From assembly GCA_018675825.1 (NCBI GenBank), contig JABGXK010000209.1:1-9057 (forward strand): a stretch of DNA of 9,057 nt, written 5' to 3'. Source of the DNA: Flavobacteriales bacterium. GTDB lineage: Bacteria > Bacteroidota > Bacteroidia > Flavobacteriales > BACL11. A program made the translations under genes and the position numbers. Positions 7,187 to 9,057 of the stretch are shown piece by piece. The notes under the pieces were generated by a model. The model did no database searches, had not been told where the DNA came from, and saw only the letters and a list, made by a program, of their open reading frames with translations. How positions within the stretch are numbered: position 1 is the first letter of the stretch; every line of letters starts with the position of its first letter.

Positions 7187-8431
7187 TTAATTTTTAGTTT
7201 TAAATTTTCTTTCGTATGAAAGTATTAATAAATAATAACTAAATACACCTAAGGAATAAATCGCAGCAGTTATATAAAAAATATAAGCATACTGAAAACC
7301 TAAATCAATCAAAAATCTAAAAATCTGTGAACTAAAATACCAACTTCCACTCCATATTGCAGCCATTATCGCGCTAAGCATCTCTTGATTTTTTTTTCCT
7401 ACATAATTCATAGTTAGTTGTGAAGTCATTGGAGCAGCCATGTTCATTAATGGTGCTCTTATTAAATAACATGATAAAGCTAAAGGAAAGGCAAACCAAT
7501 AATCCTTAAAAAATTGTGTAGTAGCTAAGATAATTAATGCAACTATTGCAATAGATTGACTAATAGTTATACCCTTTCTAAACCCAAATCTATTTTTAAC
7601 TTTTGGAACATAGAGTGAACTAATTGCAACTAGAATACTGGTACAAGAACCAATTAAAGCAAAATCTGATGCTTCAATGAGAAAATTATGAAAGAAGAAT
7701 AAATTGATAAATGGTATAGTTAAACCAGCTCCAATTGCAATTATTAATGTTGGTATAATTGCTTTAATAATTAGAATCCAATCTAAATTACTAGAAAATT
7801 TTGCAAAATCAATTCTTGCTTTCTTGGATAAATAATCAGTATCTAATTGAATTAGGTATTTAAGTCCAAAAAAACCAATTATAGATATAATCACTAAAAC
7901 CTGACCATTATCTAAAGGTGTAAGATTGTCAAATAAAAAAATTAATAGCCCACTAAAAATCATTCCAAAACTATTTGTTGCAAAACTTAACGAAATAGCA
8001 TGAGATTGATTCTCTTCTTTGGTGTTACGCATAATATACGGCAATACACTAACCTGAAAAAAAGTATACAATACCCCCCAACATATAAATAAAGCAGGAA
8101 GATATTCCTGCTTGTTATATTCAATAACCATCAAAACAAGAATGGAAATAATTGGCACACCTAAACTTCCTAAAAATAAAAATGGCCTTAAAACTCTTCC
8201 TTTTATAAAAAAGCCTAAAGGGAAAGCAAGTAACATCACAGCTAAAAAACGAAAAGATATAAGATGTGCAATATCAGAATCAGAAAAATCATTTTTAGCT
8301 AAAAATATATTTAAAATCAGAAAAAAAGCTCCTCCAACTATCTGAAGAAAAAATTGGGCTTTAATAACATTTAAAATATGTGATTCTAGCTTAATGTATG
8401 GAGTCAGTAAATCTCGGAGTCTATTAATCAT
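7187..8431 (-). CDS. MFS family transporter
   Basis: A 414-residue polytopic membrane protein with about 12 hydrophobic segments in two halves (roughly 24-44, 58-76, 82-102, 110-132, 146-168, 177-195; then 217-246, 253-276, 288-305, 310-330, 352-375, 380-405), the classic major facilitator layout. The loop after the second segment reads GFFIKGRVLRP, a degenerate form of the MFS motif A, and KVKNRFGFRKG occupies the equivalent loop in the second half. The central cytoplasmic loop (about 195-215) is short and charged. Its ATG lies inside the end of mqnD (8-base overlap), so the two genes are probably translationally coupled. The substrate cannot be read from sequence; a link to menaquinone precursors is only a guess from position. 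Confidence 0.9.
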   Translation of the reverse strand: MINRLRDLLTPYIKLESHILNVIKAQFFLQIVGGAFFLILNIFLAKNDFSDSDIAHLISFRFLAVMLLAFPLGFFIKGRVLRPFLFLGSLGVPIISILVLMVIEYNKQEYLPALFICWGVLYTFFQVSVLPYIMRNTKEENQSHAISLSFATNSFGMIFSGLLIFLFDNLTPLDNGQVLVIISIIGFFGLKYLIQLDTDYLSKKARIDFAKFSSNLDWILIIKAIIPTLIIAIGAGLTIPFINLFFFHNFLIEASDFALIGSCTSILVAISSLYVPKVKNRFGFRKGITISQSIAIVALIILATTQFFKDYWFAFPLALSCYLIRAPLMNMAAPMTSQLTMNYVGKKNQEMLSAIMAAIWSGSWYFSSQIFRFLIDLGFQYAYIFYITAAIYSLGVFSYYLLILSYERKFKTKN

Positions 8432-9057
8432 TATTATCTAAGAAAATATCACAATAATCTATATTTAATTTCTCGAAAATCTTTAAAATTGATGATTTAC
8501 CTAAATCCCCAAGAGAAAGGGAAAAATCATTAACATACAAACTAATATGAGATTTAATAACACGCTCATCCATTTCTTGAGCATTTAACTTAATAAAATC
8601 TGATAAAACTTCTTGATTTTCAAAAGCATATTGAAGACTTTTCTTTATAATTCTATCAATCTTATATTGAATATCTAAATCTACATCTCTACTAACAACA
8701 ATACCTCCTAAGGGCATTGGAAGATCTGTTTCCTTACTCCAAAAATCTCCTAAATCTTGCTCCTTTACAAGGCCTTTTTCTTTATAGGTAAATCTATTTT
8801 CATGTATTATAAGACCAGCATCATACTTATTATCAACTACCAGTTTTTCGATTTCTGAAAAAACCACAGCTTCTTTATTCTTTAAATTTGGACATGCCAT
8901 ATCTAACAACATATTGGCTGTTGTATACTTACCAGGAATAGCAATTTTACTAGTATCACAAAGTATAGTGTTGGGTCTTCTTATTAGTATAGGGCCACAA
9001 CCTTCTCCTATTGCTGAACCACTATTTAAGATTTTATAGTGATCAAAACATTTAGTA
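8424..9057 (-). CDS. mqnD: 1,4-dihydroxy-6-naphthoate synthase MqnD (5' end beyond window)
   Basis: MqnD acts in the futalosine route of menaquinone synthesis, splitting cyclic dehypoxanthinyl futalosine to give 1,4-dihydroxy-6-naphthoate. The frame stays open from the stop at 8424 to the window edge, giving 210 residues; the ATG at 8912 is internal, because family-specific sequence continues upstream of it (HYKILNSGSAIGEGCGPIL, then KIAIPGKYTTANML). Downstream are the strongest family segments: AGLIIHENRFTYKEKGL, the PMPLGGIVVSRD stretch, and the C-terminal NAQEMDERVIKSHISLYVND. The IIHENR segment carries the conserved histidine that I recall being proposed as catalytic base in the Thermus enzyme. 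Full-length MqnD is about 270-285 residues, so roughly 65 N-terminal residues are missing. It is the most upstream visible gene of the minus-strand set and overlaps the MFS gene by 8 bases. Confidence 0.93.
   Translation of the reverse strand, partial: TKCFDHYKILNSGSAIGEGCGPILIRRPNTILCDTSKIAIPGKYTTANMLLDMACPNLKNKEAVVFSEIEKLVVDNKYDAGLIIHENRFTYKEKGLVKEQDLGDFWSKETDLPMPLGGIVVSRDVDLDIQYKIDRIIKKSLQYAFENQEVLSDFIKLNAQEMDERVIKSHISLYVNDFSLSLGDLGKSSILKIFEKLNIDYCDIFLDNND

Noticed and set aside
8112..8345. Plus-strand 77-codon open frame, lysine-rich
   Set aside because: It is antisense to membrane segments of the MFS gene; its composition mirrors the opposite strand.
8424..8912. MqnD starting at the ATG at 8912
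   Set aside because: Family-specific sequence continues in frame upstream to the window edge, so that ATG is internal and the gene is simply cut by the window.

Overview
The window looks like an AT-rich, probably marine or aquatic member of the Bacteroidota, most likely in or near the Flavobacteriales (Crocinitomicaceae/Schleiferiaceae/Cryomorphaceae-like). The clues are a very large secreted modular protein with lamin-tail, SprB-type and cysteine-framed GCTD...DDGSC repeats, a crtI-crtB-hypothetical-crtZ carotenoid operon of flavobacterial type, weak Shine-Dalgarno signals, and a menaquinone gene of the futalosine route (mqnD). The taxonomic placement is an inference from gene content, not from a marker gene.

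Layout. Positions 1-2729 (minus strand) hold the first 909 codons of a giant exported protein whose C-terminus lies outside the window. It has a signal peptide, a lamin-tail-like domain, two GCTD repeats, a beta-sandwich-like region, two SprB-like repeats, two more GCTD repeats, a second lamin-tail domain, and three more GCTD repeats running off the edge. A 343-base AT-rich divergent intergenic region (2730-3072) separates it from a plus-strand carotenoid operon (3073-6285): phytoene desaturase crtI, phytoene synthase crtB, a small exported protein of unknown function, and beta-carotene hydroxylase crtZ. The genes are packed with gaps of 11 and 2 bases and one 4-base overlap. A hairpin with a T-rich tail (about 6310-6348) closes the operon.

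Converging on it from the right is a minus-strand set, read from the window edge leftwards: mqnD (5' end missing), an MFS transporter overlapping mqnD by 8 bases, a DjlA-like TerB/J-domain co-chaperone, and a very small putative lipoprotein whose stop codon lies in the loop of the terminator hairpin.

Together, CrtB makes phytoene, CrtI desaturates it towards lycopene and CrtZ hydroxylates beta-ionone rings, which points to zeaxanthin or a derivative. No lycopene cyclase or GGPP synthase is present in the window, so these must be encoded elsewhere. MqnD belongs to menaquinone synthesis; the transporter, co-chaperone and lipoprotein share its transcription direction but have no evident functional link to it. 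I found no RNA genes, CRISPR arrays, insertion sequences or clear signs of recent transfer. The least explained elements are the exported protein inside the crt operon and the repeat-rich surface protein.
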